Assembly: GCA_963776665.1 (NCBI GenBank)
Contig: CAVZNQ010000014.1
Span: forward strand, 41,981-105,980
Origin: Roseiarcus sp963776665
GTDB taxonomy: Bacteria > Pseudomonadota > Alphaproteobacteria > Rhizobiales > Beijerinckiaceae
DNA: 64,000 nt
Direction of reading: 5' to 3'
Shown: positions 54,072-62,207 of the stretch, one piece after another
Layout of the letters: each line of letters begins with the position of its first letter
Position numbering within the stretch: position 1 is the stretch's first letter
Program-made: the position numbers and the translations under genes
Notes under the pieces: model-generated
Seen by the model: the letters and a program-made list of their open reading frames with translations, nothing else
Told to the model about the DNA's origin: nothing
The model's database searches: none

Positions 54072-54365
54072 ATGAAAACACCGGCCGAAAAGAAGAAGAC
54101 GACGGAGACGGCTGAGGTCCTCGCAGCCAGCGGCCTGAAAACGTACCTTCGGAGCACCGATGGCGCGGTGATGGCCGAGATAGAGGCCCGATTGCTACTT
54201 GAACGCAGAGCTTCTCGCGCTTGCGTCTGGACGCGGTCGGATGACGTGAGCCCTCCGCTTCTACCGCAGCGTCCCGCTCATCCCCGGATTGCTGCTCAGT
54301 CCAATCCCAAGCCGCCGCGCCCCGAGGCAATCCGCCGTCTGCTTGAGAAGGCGCTGGGGAAATAG
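54072..54365 (+). CDS. small basic hypothetical protein
   Basis: 97 residues. MKTPAEKKKTTETAEVLAAS, then YLRSTDGAVMAEIEARLLLERR, a Pro-rich middle and SNPKPPRPEAIRRLLEKALGK at the end. The tail resembles that of short ribbon-helix-helix-like proteins, and the middle may be frameshifted. Function unknown. Confidence 0.35.
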   Translation: MKTPAEKKKTTETAEVLAASGLKTYLRSTDGAVMAEIEARLLLERRASRACVWTRSDDVSPPLLPQRPAHPRIAAQSNPKPPRPEAIRRLLEKALGK

Positions 54366-54415
54366 TGCTCGGCGAGATACTCTCGTCTGGGTAATCCCGC
54401 ACCGGAGGCGACAAA

Positions 54416-54634
54416 ATGGCCGATGAGCTGACGGATTCTCAAATCGAACTGCTTTGTGAGATCGAAGAGCACGACCCGACCACCCTTACGGGCGATAAAG
54501 GACGCGACTTGGAGCGGCTTCTCTCCGGTGGTTATGTCAAGCCGATGAAGAGTAGCCCCGGGCCGGCCTTCAGGCTCACCAGCAAGGGTAATGCGTTTCT
54601 CGCCGAGCGAGGCGCCGGATTGAATGAGGGATAG
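54416..54634 (+). CDS. small winged-helix-like protein
   Basis: 72 residues; ATG after CGGAGGCG. MADELTDSQIELLCEIEEHD, RDLERLLSGGYVKPMKSSPGPAFRLTSKGNAFLAERG has the helix-helix-helix-beta-beta layout of small wHTH domains (ending LTSKGNAFL, like a MarR or PadR wing). DNA binding is inferred. Confidence 0.55.
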   Translation: MADELTDSQIELLCEIEEHDPTTLTGDKGRDLERLLSGGYVKPMKSSPGPAFRLTSKGNAFLAERGAGLNEG

Positions 54635-54709
54635 CAAACTCGACCGCTCTCGAGGCCGCCAGCGTCGAGTTCACGAGCGGCGATCAGCCGTGGGTAAGGT
54701 TGAAAAGGG

Positions 54710-55587
54710 TTAGCCATGACACGGGAGATCCGGACCGGTGACTATGTTATATTTCTGGAAGAACCGTCCTGTGCCGACATTCAAAGCGTAGGCCTGATCG
54801 GGCAAGATAGCCGTCTGGAAAGCTTCTTCGGCGGGCGCGGGGTTGGCGGGCTCGCACTCGAGCAGGATTTCGCCGCGGGTCCGGTTAAGCTCCGCTTCGA
54901 ACGCGCGGTAGCCGAGGCGATCGGCCGTCATCAGCGCTTGATCGAGGGTCGCAATGGCGCGAACGCGATCGCCCGCCCGCGCCTCGGTCTCGGCCAGCGC
55001 GATCTTCAAGAGCCCGTCGAAATTCAGGAGGCCTTGCTGGCGCCAGCTCTCGGCGACGCGGCGCATGTCGCTGAGCCCCTCGCCAAGCGCGCCGCACTCA
55101 GCCGTCGCCAAGCCCTCGAGAAAAGCTCCGAACGCTCGCCACAACGGCCGATCATGCTCACGCGCGAGACGGGCAGTCTCAGAACCGTTCTCAGCCGCGC
55201 GCGCTCTGTCGCCTCGCATCAATTCGAACATCGCCGCATGGTATTTCGCATACGGGTGCGTGCCGATATGCGCCACCCTCGCGGGTCGCTCGTGCGCGCC
55301 GTCAACAAGAGATACCGCGCGCCTGACGTTTCCCAGCGGCCATGACGCAATCGCCAGGTAGCACATTGCCGCGACGCCGGCGTCCTGCCCGAAGCGAAAG
55401 GCCAGATCATCGTCCCGGCCGGGTTGGAACAGAGTAAGCGCGCGCTCCAGATGCTCGCGCGCTTCGGCGTATTCTCCGGCGAAACAGTGAGTGGTCCCGA
55501 GGACCCGATGCGCGACACCGGCCTCGGGCGAATCGGGGCTCGCCGCAACGCCAGCGAGGAAGGCTGCCGCGTATCTATTTCAACGCC
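54710..55587 (-). pseudogene. C-terminal TPR part of a large ATPase/cyclase-type protein, 5'-truncated
   Basis: About 290 codons of uninterrupted TPR-like helices: RVLGTTHCFAGEYAEAREHLERALTLFQPG, FRFGQDAGVAAMCYLAIASWPLGN, HPYAKYHAAMFELMRGD, LADRLGYRAFEAELNRTRGEILLE. This is the end of the long cyclase/AAA-TPR proteins common in Hyphomicrobiales. The frame meets a stop at about 55585, where sequence similar to smpB begins on the other strand, so the 5' two-thirds are gone. Confidence 0.6.
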
Positions 55588-55710
55588 AGGCGCAGGGCAA
55601 AGATCGTCATCGCGCTCGGGCGCGGCAAAAAGCTGCACGACAAGCGCGAGAGCGAGAAAGCGCGCGACTGGAACCGCGACAAGTCGAGGTTGATCCGCGA
55701 GCGGGGTTAG
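55567..55710 (+). pseudogene. 3' fragment of smpB (SsrA-binding protein)
   Basis: About 47 codons end in TAG at 55708: IYFNARRRAKIVIALGRGKK, LHDKRESEKARDWNRDKSRLIRERG. This is the characteristic C-terminal end of SmpB (AK-x-x-IALGRGKK-x-HDKRE). No upstream part is present. A complete smpB must exist elsewhere in the genome; this copy is a cut end, perhaps an attachment-site duplication. Confidence 0.7.
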
Positions 55711-55764
55711 AGCGGGCAAAGCCCCGACGTGTCAAGTGAGTTGCGGTCACCGCACAGTTGACAG

Positions 55765-55789
55765 TGTGATCTCGATCACAGCGCGGCGC
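55765..55789. promoter_or_regulatory. CRP-like palindrome upstream of the TIR-STAND operon
   Basis: TGTGA-TCTCGA-TCACA is an exact TGTGAN6TCACA site, followed by GCGCGGCGC. It lies about 100-190 bases before the TIR gene and repeats the arrangement at 12386-12410. Confidence 0.5.
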
Positions 55790-55957
55790 TCGAATACGTG
55801 CTCTGATCATGAATTGAGATGGTTCGCGTCTTGGTCGGGTCGTCTATCCCGGCCTGAGGTTTGGGCGATGATCTTGACGAAAAAACAAAGTGCGGCGTCT
55901 AACCGGTTTAACGGGAACGGGAAAGCGCCGCGTTTTCAGGGAGAGGGGACGGCTTCG

Positions 55958-57517
55958 ATGAGCGACGAGGTCTGGATCTTTGTTTCCTACGCTCACAACG
56001 ACGACCTTCAGCTCGGCGACTCCAAGGACGAGAAAGGTTTCGTCACGTTCTTACACGAGATGCTCGAAAAGAAGCTGAGCGACCTCGGCGCAACTCGCGC
56101 CAGGATATGGCGCGACCGCAAACGCATCAGCGATGGCGACCAATTCGACGGCAAGATCGACGACGGCCTCAAAAGGGCGCAGATCCTGGTGGTCGTCATG
56201 TCGAACAACTGGCTCGCGCGTCCCTATTGCCGGCAGGAACTCGACTCCTTCATTGAATTGCAGCGTGCGAACGGGATATCCAACGTCGCGGAGCGGACGA
56301 TCGTGGTCGGAAAGGGGCATGTCGACCGGCGAAAGCGCCCATCGCTCCTGCAAACCCAGGAAGGTTTCCTGCTCTACGCGCGGGACGACCAGAATGACGT
56401 CTCGGACGTCTCGCCGTTCTTCAATCGCGGACAGGTCGTGGACCCAAGGTTTTTCGACCGATGCGACGATCTTGCCGGCTTTCTGCAGCAGCGCGTCGAC
56501 TGTATCGCCGAGGGGGCTGGCAACTGTTCGGCAGGACCGGCGCCGATCGTAATACCGAACGGCAGGACCATCTATCTCGCCAAGCCCGCGGCCGATATGG
56601 AGGGCGCTTACAGCCGCCTGGCGTTCGAGCTTCAGGGAAAAGGCTACACAGTTGTTCCCGAAGTCGATTCCGACATGCCGAGAGACTCGACGGTGCTCGC
56701 ATACGTCAACGACGCTCTCGCGAAGGCGGAAGCGTCCATTCATCTCGTCGGCGAGAAGCGAGGATTTGTTCCCGACGACGAAGCGCTCGAACCGGTCGTC
56801 AAACTGCAGTTTGTGCGGGCGCGGGAACGAGCGGCGCAGAAAGCTGATCAAGGAGGGCACGTTTTTCGCCGGATCGTCTGGGCGCCCAAATTTCCCGACG
56901 TGGCTGCTCCGGCCGCAGGCCTCGTCCCAGAACGCGATCCGCTTCAGGTGCTGGAGCGATTCGACGTCCAGACCGCGACGGACAAGATCGACGGCGACAT
57001 CCTCGGCAAGTTCGTCGAATTCCTATTTCAATATCTAACCGAGACGGCGCCCCGACCCGTCGCAGGGTCGCCTTGCGGCGACAAGCCCGAAGTTTTCCTC
57101 TCCTATCACGCTGCCGACGAAGAATATGCCGGCGCGATCGCAGCGGCGCTCTCGGAAAGCTCGATCAACATCAACATTCCGGTACCTGAATCGGAGGCCG
57201 ACGCGCGCCGTTTCAACGACGATCTTATGGTCAAATGCGACGCAGTCGCGTTGTGCTGGGCCAACGCGTCGGAAGTGTGGGTGCGGTCGGAAGCCGAGAA
57301 GCTGAACGACTGGCAGGCGCTTGGGCGCAAGCAGCAGTTCGTTCGGCGGAGTCTGATCGCCGGTCCGCCACCCGCGCCCCACAAGCGAGCCCAGTTCATG
57401 AAAATTCTGTTCCATGACGGGCAATTCGATAAGGTCGTTGATCTTGTCGAGAAGGGAACGCCGACACCCGAGCTGGTGGGCGACATCGCGTCGGCCTCCG
57501 TTGGTTCGGGGCCATGA
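55958..57517 (+). CDS. three-TIR-domain protein, partner of the STAND NTPase
   Basis: 519 residues, soluble. Domain 1 (4-180) is a TIR domain: IFVSYAHNDD, RARIWRDRKRISDGDQF, VVVMSNNWLARPYCRQEL with Glu 94 at the NADase catalytic position. Domain 2 (203-315) is TIR-like: TIYLAKPAADMEGAYSRLAFELQGKGYTVVPE, ASIHLVGEKRGFVPDDE, RRIVWAPKF, the SIHLxGxxxG type. Domain 3 (377-475) is again TIR-like: VFLSYHAADEEYAGAIAAAL, AVALCWANASEVWVRSEAEKL with Glu 445. GAGAGGGGAC precedes ATG 55958; ATG 55868 is an alternative. Its TGA overlaps the ATG of the STAND gene. Likely an NAD-cleaving or signal-producing effector of a conflict system (inference). Confidence 0.82.
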   Translation: MSDEVWIFVSYAHNDDLQLGDSKDEKGFVTFLHEMLEKKLSDLGATRARIWRDRKRISDGDQFDGKIDDGLKRAQILVVVMSNNWLARPYCRQELDSFIELQRANGISNVAERTIVVGKGHVDRRKRPSLLQTQEGFLLYARDDQNDVSDVSPFFNRGQVVDPRFFDRCDDLAGFLQQRVDCIAEGAGNCSAGPAPIVIPNGRTIYLAKPAADMEGAYSRLAFELQGKGYTVVPEVDSDMPRDSTVLAYVNDALAKAEASIHLVGEKRGFVPDDEALEPVVKLQFVRARERAAQKADQGGHVFRRIVWAPKFPDVAAPAAGLVPERDPLQVLERFDVQTATDKIDGDILGKFVEFLFQYLTETAPRPVAGSPCGDKPEVFLSYHAADEEYAGAIAAALSESSININIPVPESEADARRFNDDLMVKCDAVALCWANASEVWVRSEAEKLNDWQALGRKQQFVRRSLIAGPPPAPHKRAQFMKILFHDGQFDKVVDLVEKGTPTPELVGDIASASVGSGP

Positions 57518-60500
57518 ACATACCGGCCGCCGGGCTGACCGCAGAAGCGGTTTCGAACTCCCCGCACGTCGGAGTCGACGATTCCGCGCTGTCGGCCGAA
57601 CGACCTTTCCCCGGCCTGCGCCCGTTCTTCTTCGACGATCGGGAATTCTTTTTCGGCCGCGAGCGCCAAACCTTCGCGCTCTATCGGCTGGTCGAGCACG
57701 GACGGTTCATTGCGGTCGTTGGAAGTTCGGGCAGCGGTAAATCCTCGCTGGTCCTCGCCGGCCTGCGGCAATTGCTCGAGGAGGAGAGCGCCGATCCCGG
57801 CGGCCCCAACTGGGTCTGCCTTGACATGCGACCCGGGGCCTCGCCGATATCGAAGCTCGCGAAGGCGCTGGCGCGACTTATGGCCAATGAGCGCCCCGAC
57901 GAAGCAGCGCGCCGGCAGGACCGGATCGAATGGCGCCTTCGTCAGTCGAGCTTTAGCTTCGAGAACGCCCTTGAAGAGGCCGGCGGCCTTGCCGGAAGGA
58001 CGCTGCTTCTGGTCATCGACCAGTTCGAGGAGTTGTTTCGCTTTGGCCTCGCCGGCCTCGGCTCACGCCGCGCCGCAGCGGAACAGGCGTCGGCGCGCGA
58101 TGAGGCGACCCAGTTCGTGCAGATTCTCCTCGACGCCGACCGGCGACGCCTCAAGGACGTGCGCGTGCTCATCACCATGCGCTCGGATTTCATTGGCGAT
58201 TGCGCCTATTTCCACGGGCTGTCGGAAGCGGTGAGCGCGACGCAGTATCTCGTTCCTAATCTGACCCGTGGGCAGCTCGAAGAAGTGATCACCAAGCCGA
58301 TCGAAAAGGCCGGCGGAACCATCGAGCCGGAGCTCGTGGAGAGGCTTCTCAACGACTGCGGGGACGAACTCGATCAGCTTCCCGTGTTGCAGCATTGCCT
58401 GATGCGCCTGTGGGATCGCGCTGGCGTCGCGTGCGCGGCTGGGCCGCGCCGTCTCACGCGCCGGACTTATGACGACATCGGGCGCATGACGGATGCGCTG
58501 TCGCGACACGCGGACGAGATCCTCGCCCAATGCGCCGGAAAGGAATTGGCGGTCGAACAGGCGTTCCGCGCGCTTTCCGAACTCGACCGCGAGGGCCGGG
58601 CCATTCGTCGTGCGCTGCGTTTCGACAAGCTGCTCGCCGAAACGGGCGTCCCCGAGGCGGACCTGCGCGCAGTGCTCGACCGGTTCCGCGCTTCGAACTG
58701 CTCGTTCCTGCTGCCCTCACTGTCCTCGTCGCCGCGACTTGCAGCGGAGGACCGCGTCGACATCGGGCACGAGGCCTTGCTGCGTCGATGGAAAGCGATC
58801 GCTGGAACGTCCCAGACGGTCGAGGCGAAAACGGACCGCGCCGCGCCGGGCTGGATTGGCGAGGAGCAAATCGACGGCCAGCGCTATCGCACGCTCGTGT
58901 CGCTCCTCGACGGCGACGCCGGCGAGCAGGTGACGCTCAACGACCCGGAGCGAACGAAAGCCTGGTGGGATAGCATGCGGCGGACGGCCGCTTGGGCGGA
59001 TCGCTATGGCGGCAAATTCGAGGCCGTCAAGAAGCTGATCGACGACAGTATCGCGGCCAAGCGAAGGGAGAAAGAGGCGCAGGAGCGCGCGAAGCGCACC
59101 CAGCGTCTGGTTTACGTCGTCGCTCCCGCGACTATGATTGCCATCGGGGCCTTGTACTGGATTTCAAACTCCTATCAGCAGGCAATACAGGAAAGGCTGC
59201 GACAGGAGGAGATCGACAAGAGCGCAATGAGCTCGGCAAAGACGCTGCTCGAGCGGATCCTGGACGCGAGAAACGAACAGAGCCTCGATCTGGTGGGCGC
59301 AAAGAGCCTCGTCACGGTGTCACAACAGTTTCTCGACGACGTTCACAACTCGAACAAGACCTCAGCGGCCGATCCGCTGTGGGCGCAGTCGCTCAGCGTG
59401 CAGTCCGACCTTTACGCGGCTTCGGAGAACTATGAGGCGGCGCGCAAGTCGGCGGAAACAGCGATAGGCGTCGCACAGACGCTAGCCGCGTCGAATCCGA
59501 GCGGCAGCGAACCGCTGAGGATTCTATATGACGCAACGATCCGCGTCGGAAACGCGCTAACGGGTCTCGGAGCCAAGCGGCTGCCGGACGCTCTCGACGC
59601 GTACAACGGCGCTGTTGGGATTGCGACAAAGATCACTTCCGTGGCGGATAGCGAAACCGCCGAGGATGACCTCATCGACGCGCATGTGAAGATTGGCGAC
59701 GTCCACAAAGGTCGTGGTCAGCACAGTGAAGCTCTGGCCAACTATCGGATCAGCCTTTCGATTTCCGAGGCCGCGCTCCAAAAGTTCCCAGGACGTGTGA
59801 CCCTTCTTCGCGACCGAGGCGAAGCTTTTGATCGAATCGCCCAGTCGTTGGCGGCGCAAGGGTCGTATGACGAGGCCAGGGAGGCCTATCAGAAGGCGCT
59901 CGATATCCGGAGCGCGCTCGTTCGAAACAACCCCAACCCCTCCTCGCCGGAAGACCCCTCTCTGAGGTCGGAGCTCGCCGCGACATTCACGCACCGGGCA
60001 GAGTTGGAGCAAAAGGCGGGACGCCTGGATCTTGCGCTGGACATGTTCATGAAAGGCGTGGGTCTCGACCAGCAGCTGGTAAAGACCGAGCCAGGGAACC
60101 TGCAATGGGAGGGTTATTTGGCTCGCGGCTACTCTGCGGTGGCGGAAATCTCAGACAGTTTGGGTCGACCCGTGGATGCTCTCGCTTACTATCAAAAACT
60201 CTTGGACACGAGAAGGATTCTTGCATACCGGCTGGGACCTCCTAAAGCCCGGAAGGAGTTGGCCGAGGCCGCAAAAATGCTCGGCGATCGATCCCAAGGG
60301 TTTGCTCAAAACGAGGCCTATCGCCTAGCGACACGTGTCTGGCAGCGAATCGTCGAAGATCCCGATGGCAAAATGTTGGCCATCGATCAATTTGACGTCG
60401 TTCTCGACTTTGCCCGACGGTTCAAAGACCAAAGCGACTGGCCTAACGCAAAAATCGCCTACGACACGGCCAAGGAGATCGCAACTCTAAACCTTGCCAA

Positions 60501-60594
60501 CGACCCGTCGAACACATCTTGGCGGAAGAGTTTCGATGAGGCCGGAGTCGAGGCGGTGAAGGCGGAGGCTGCCCTTCAAAGCGTACGACCCTGA
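57514..60594 (+). CDS. nSTAND1-type NTPase with membrane segment and TPR C-terminus
   Basis: 1026 residues. After about 30 flexible residues, ERPFPGLRPFFFDDREFFFGRERQ is the nSTAND1 entry motif. Walker A is GSSGSGKS (70-77) and Walker B LLLVIDQFEE (164-173); the helical and winged-helix parts run to about 450. A basic coiled coil leads to one membrane helix (YVVAPATMIAIGALYWI, about 533-549), followed by TPR-like repeats from 590 to 1020 (EALANYRISLSISEAALQKFPG, EAREAYQKALDIRSAL). STAND proteins oligomerise on sensing a trigger through the C-terminal repeats and activate an effector domain; here that effector is the overlapping TIR gene. Intact and consistent in codon use. Confidence 0.87.
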   Translation: MNIPAAGLTAEAVSNSPHVGVDDSALSAERPFPGLRPFFFDDREFFFGRERQTFALYRLVEHGRFIAVVGSSGSGKSSLVLAGLRQLLEEESADPGGPNWVCLDMRPGASPISKLAKALARLMANERPDEAARRQDRIEWRLRQSSFSFENALEEAGGLAGRTLLLVIDQFEELFRFGLAGLGSRRAAAEQASARDEATQFVQILLDADRRRLKDVRVLITMRSDFIGDCAYFHGLSEAVSATQYLVPNLTRGQLEEVITKPIEKAGGTIEPELVERLLNDCGDELDQLPVLQHCLMRLWDRAGVACAAGPRRLTRRTYDDIGRMTDALSRHADEILAQCAGKELAVEQAFRALSELDREGRAIRRALRFDKLLAETGVPEADLRAVLDRFRASNCSFLLPSLSSSPRLAAEDRVDIGHEALLRRWKAIAGTSQTVEAKTDRAAPGWIGEEQIDGQRYRTLVSLLDGDAGEQVTLNDPERTKAWWDSMRRTAAWADRYGGKFEAVKKLIDDSIAAKRREKEAQERAKRTQRLVYVVAPATMIAIGALYWISNSYQQAIQERLRQEEIDKSAMSSAKTLLERILDARNEQSLDLVGAKSLVTVSQQFLDDVHNSNKTSAADPLWAQSLSVQSDLYAASENYEAARKSAETAIGVAQTLAASNPSGSEPLRILYDATIRVGNALTGLGAKRLPDALDAYNGAVGIATKITSVADSETAEDDLIDAHVKIGDVHKGRGQHSEALANYRISLSISEAALQKFPGRVTLLRDRGEAFDRIAQSLAAQGSYDEAREAYQKALDIRSALVRNNPNPSSPEDPSLRSELAATFTHRAELEQKAGRLDLALDMFMKGVGLDQQLVKTEPGNLQWEGYLARGYSAVAEISDSLGRPVDALAYYQKLLDTRRILAYRLGPPKARKELAEAAKMLGDRSQGFAQNEAYRLATRVWQRIVEDPDGKMLAIDQFDVVLDFARRFKDQSDWPNAKIAYDTAKEIATLNLANDPSNTSWRKSFDEAGVEAVKAEAALQSVRP

Positions 60595-60902
60595 CTTCGG
60601 CCTGGGCGGCGAACCTCGAGCAGCTTGCCGGAAAACCGGCGCGCGAAGCCGCGGTGGAGGCCGGCGTCACCCGAATTCGGCCCGTGCTGATGACGGCGAC
60701 AGCGATGATCGTCGGCATGCTTCCGATGGCGATCGGCGAGCCGGGCGGAGAGCAGAACGCCGCTTTGGCGCGGGCGGTCGTGGGCGGACTTCTCTTCGCC
60801 ACGCCGACCACGCTGCTACTCGTGCCATATTTATTTGCGACGCTGCGCAGAGGCGCAGACGGCAAAGTCGCACATGGCGTATTCGCCGAAGGATTGGAAT
60901 GA
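60595..60902 (+). pseudogene. truncated RND permease, last 100 codons
   Basis: The frame directly after the STAND stop reads WAANLEQLAGKPAREAAVEAGVTRIRPVLMTATAMIVGMLPMAIGEPGGEQNAALARAVVGGLLFATPTTLLLVPYLFATLR, the TM11-12 end of an RND pump. The other 900 residues are absent from the window. Its TGA overlaps the ATG of the adaptor, the original operon order. The missing 5' part is best explained by insertion of the TIR-STAND module or a deletion with it. Confidence 0.8.
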
Positions 60903-62197
60903 TGGCGACGCGGAACGACATTCGACCGATTGAGCTTCTCCAGCCTAGCGAACCGCAGCCTGTTCGGGAACCCGGGCATGAAGTTGAGCCCGGCCCGCCG
61001 CCCCGCGGCGCGAGTCGGGTCGGACGCTGGTTGCTGGGGCTAGGCGCCCTGCTTGTTTTGTCCGGTGCGCTTGGGTACGGCGCCTGGCGCCACAATCAAC
61101 TCCATACCGAAGTCCTCGCGACGGCGGAACAAGTGCGCGACTTGGCGCCGTCGGTTCTGACGGCCCCCGTGCGCGCGAGCTCGCCGACGGTGTCGGTCTT
61201 TTGGCCCGGCTCGACGCTCGCCTTCAATTCGGCCGACATCTTCGCTCGCGCCAGCGGATACATTTTCAAACGAGACGTCGACATCGGCGATCGGGTCAAA
61301 CAAGGCGCCTTGCTGGCGGAGCTCGCGGTGCCGGAGCTCGATGACCAGATTTCCCAAAACGACGCGACGCTCAATCAGCTCCGAGCTGCGCTGGACCAGG
61401 CGCAGGCCAACTTGAAGCTCGCGCAGGTGACCTGGGACCGGGACCGGCCCCTGGTCGGTGAAGGCTGGGCAACCCAGCAGCAGGGCACAATCGACGTCCA
61501 GACCCTGAAGGCGGATGATGCGGCAGTCAACGTCGCGCGGGCCAACGTGGCGGCACAGGAGAACCTGCTCAAGACGCTGCGTCAGGACCGCGATTATGCA
61601 TTGGTGACGGCGCCGTTTGATGGCGTCATCACGCAGCGCAACGTCGACATCGGCAGCCTGGTGCAGGGCAACGCCAATACCGGCACCGACATGTTCACGA
61701 TCATGAACGACGATGTGCTTCGCATTCAGCTCTATGTGCCGCAGGACCAGGCATTCGGGGTCGCTCCAGGCGTCGACGCGGTGGTGCGTGTGCCGGAGAT
61801 GCCGGGTCGTGAATTTCCCGGCACAGTGACGCGTATCGCAGATGCGCTCCAGCCCGGCACGCGCACGCTCTTGACCGAGATCGACGTACCCAATCCCGAC
61901 CACGCTCTGCCTGCGGGCGTCTACTGCACCGTCGAGTTGAAAATCCGACGCAAGACGCCGTCGCTAATCGTTCCTGCGGGAGCGATCGTGTTCAATAGCA
62001 ATGGTCTCAACGTCTGGGTGGTCGAGGACGACGTCGCCCACATACGCCAGGTGGCCGTCGCGCGCGACTTCGGCACGAACGTCGAGGTGAGCGCGGGCGT
62101 AAGAGACGGCGACCAGGTCATCCTCAATCCCCCGGTTGATTTGACGGAAGGTCACAAGGTGAAGATCCGGCCGGCGCCGCCCGGGCAGATGTCATGA
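60899..62197 (+). CDS. RND periplasmic adaptor, partner pump truncated
   Basis: 432 residues. A 40-residue Pro-rich cytoplasmic start, one membrane helix (WLLGLGALLVLSGALGYGAW), then lipoyl halves (FARASGYIFKRDVDIGDRVKQGALLAELAVPELDDQI and APFDGVITQRNVDIGSLV) around a coiled-coil hairpin, and a barrel ending VSAGVRDGDQVILNPPVDLTEG. Intact, but its permease gene upstream is a fragment, so it may be non-functional unless it serves another pump. Start overlaps the permease stop. Confidence 0.88.
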   Translation: MMATRNDIRPIELLQPSEPQPVREPGHEVEPGPPPRGASRVGRWLLGLGALLVLSGALGYGAWRHNQLHTEVLATAEQVRDLAPSVLTAPVRASSPTVSVFWPGSTLAFNSADIFARASGYIFKRDVDIGDRVKQGALLAELAVPELDDQISQNDATLNQLRAALDQAQANLKLAQVTWDRDRPLVGEGWATQQQGTIDVQTLKADDAAVNVARANVAAQENLLKTLRQDRDYALVTAPFDGVITQRNVDIGSLVQGNANTGTDMFTIMNDDVLRIQLYVPQDQAFGVAPGVDAVVRVPEMPGREFPGTVTRIADALQPGTRTLLTEIDVPNPDHALPAGVYCTVELKIRRKTPSLIVPAGAIVFNSNGLNVWVVEDDVAHIRQVAVARDFGTNVEVSAGVRDGDQVILNPPVDLTEGHKVKIRPAPPGQMS

Positions 62198-62207
62198 GCC
62201 GCGCCGG

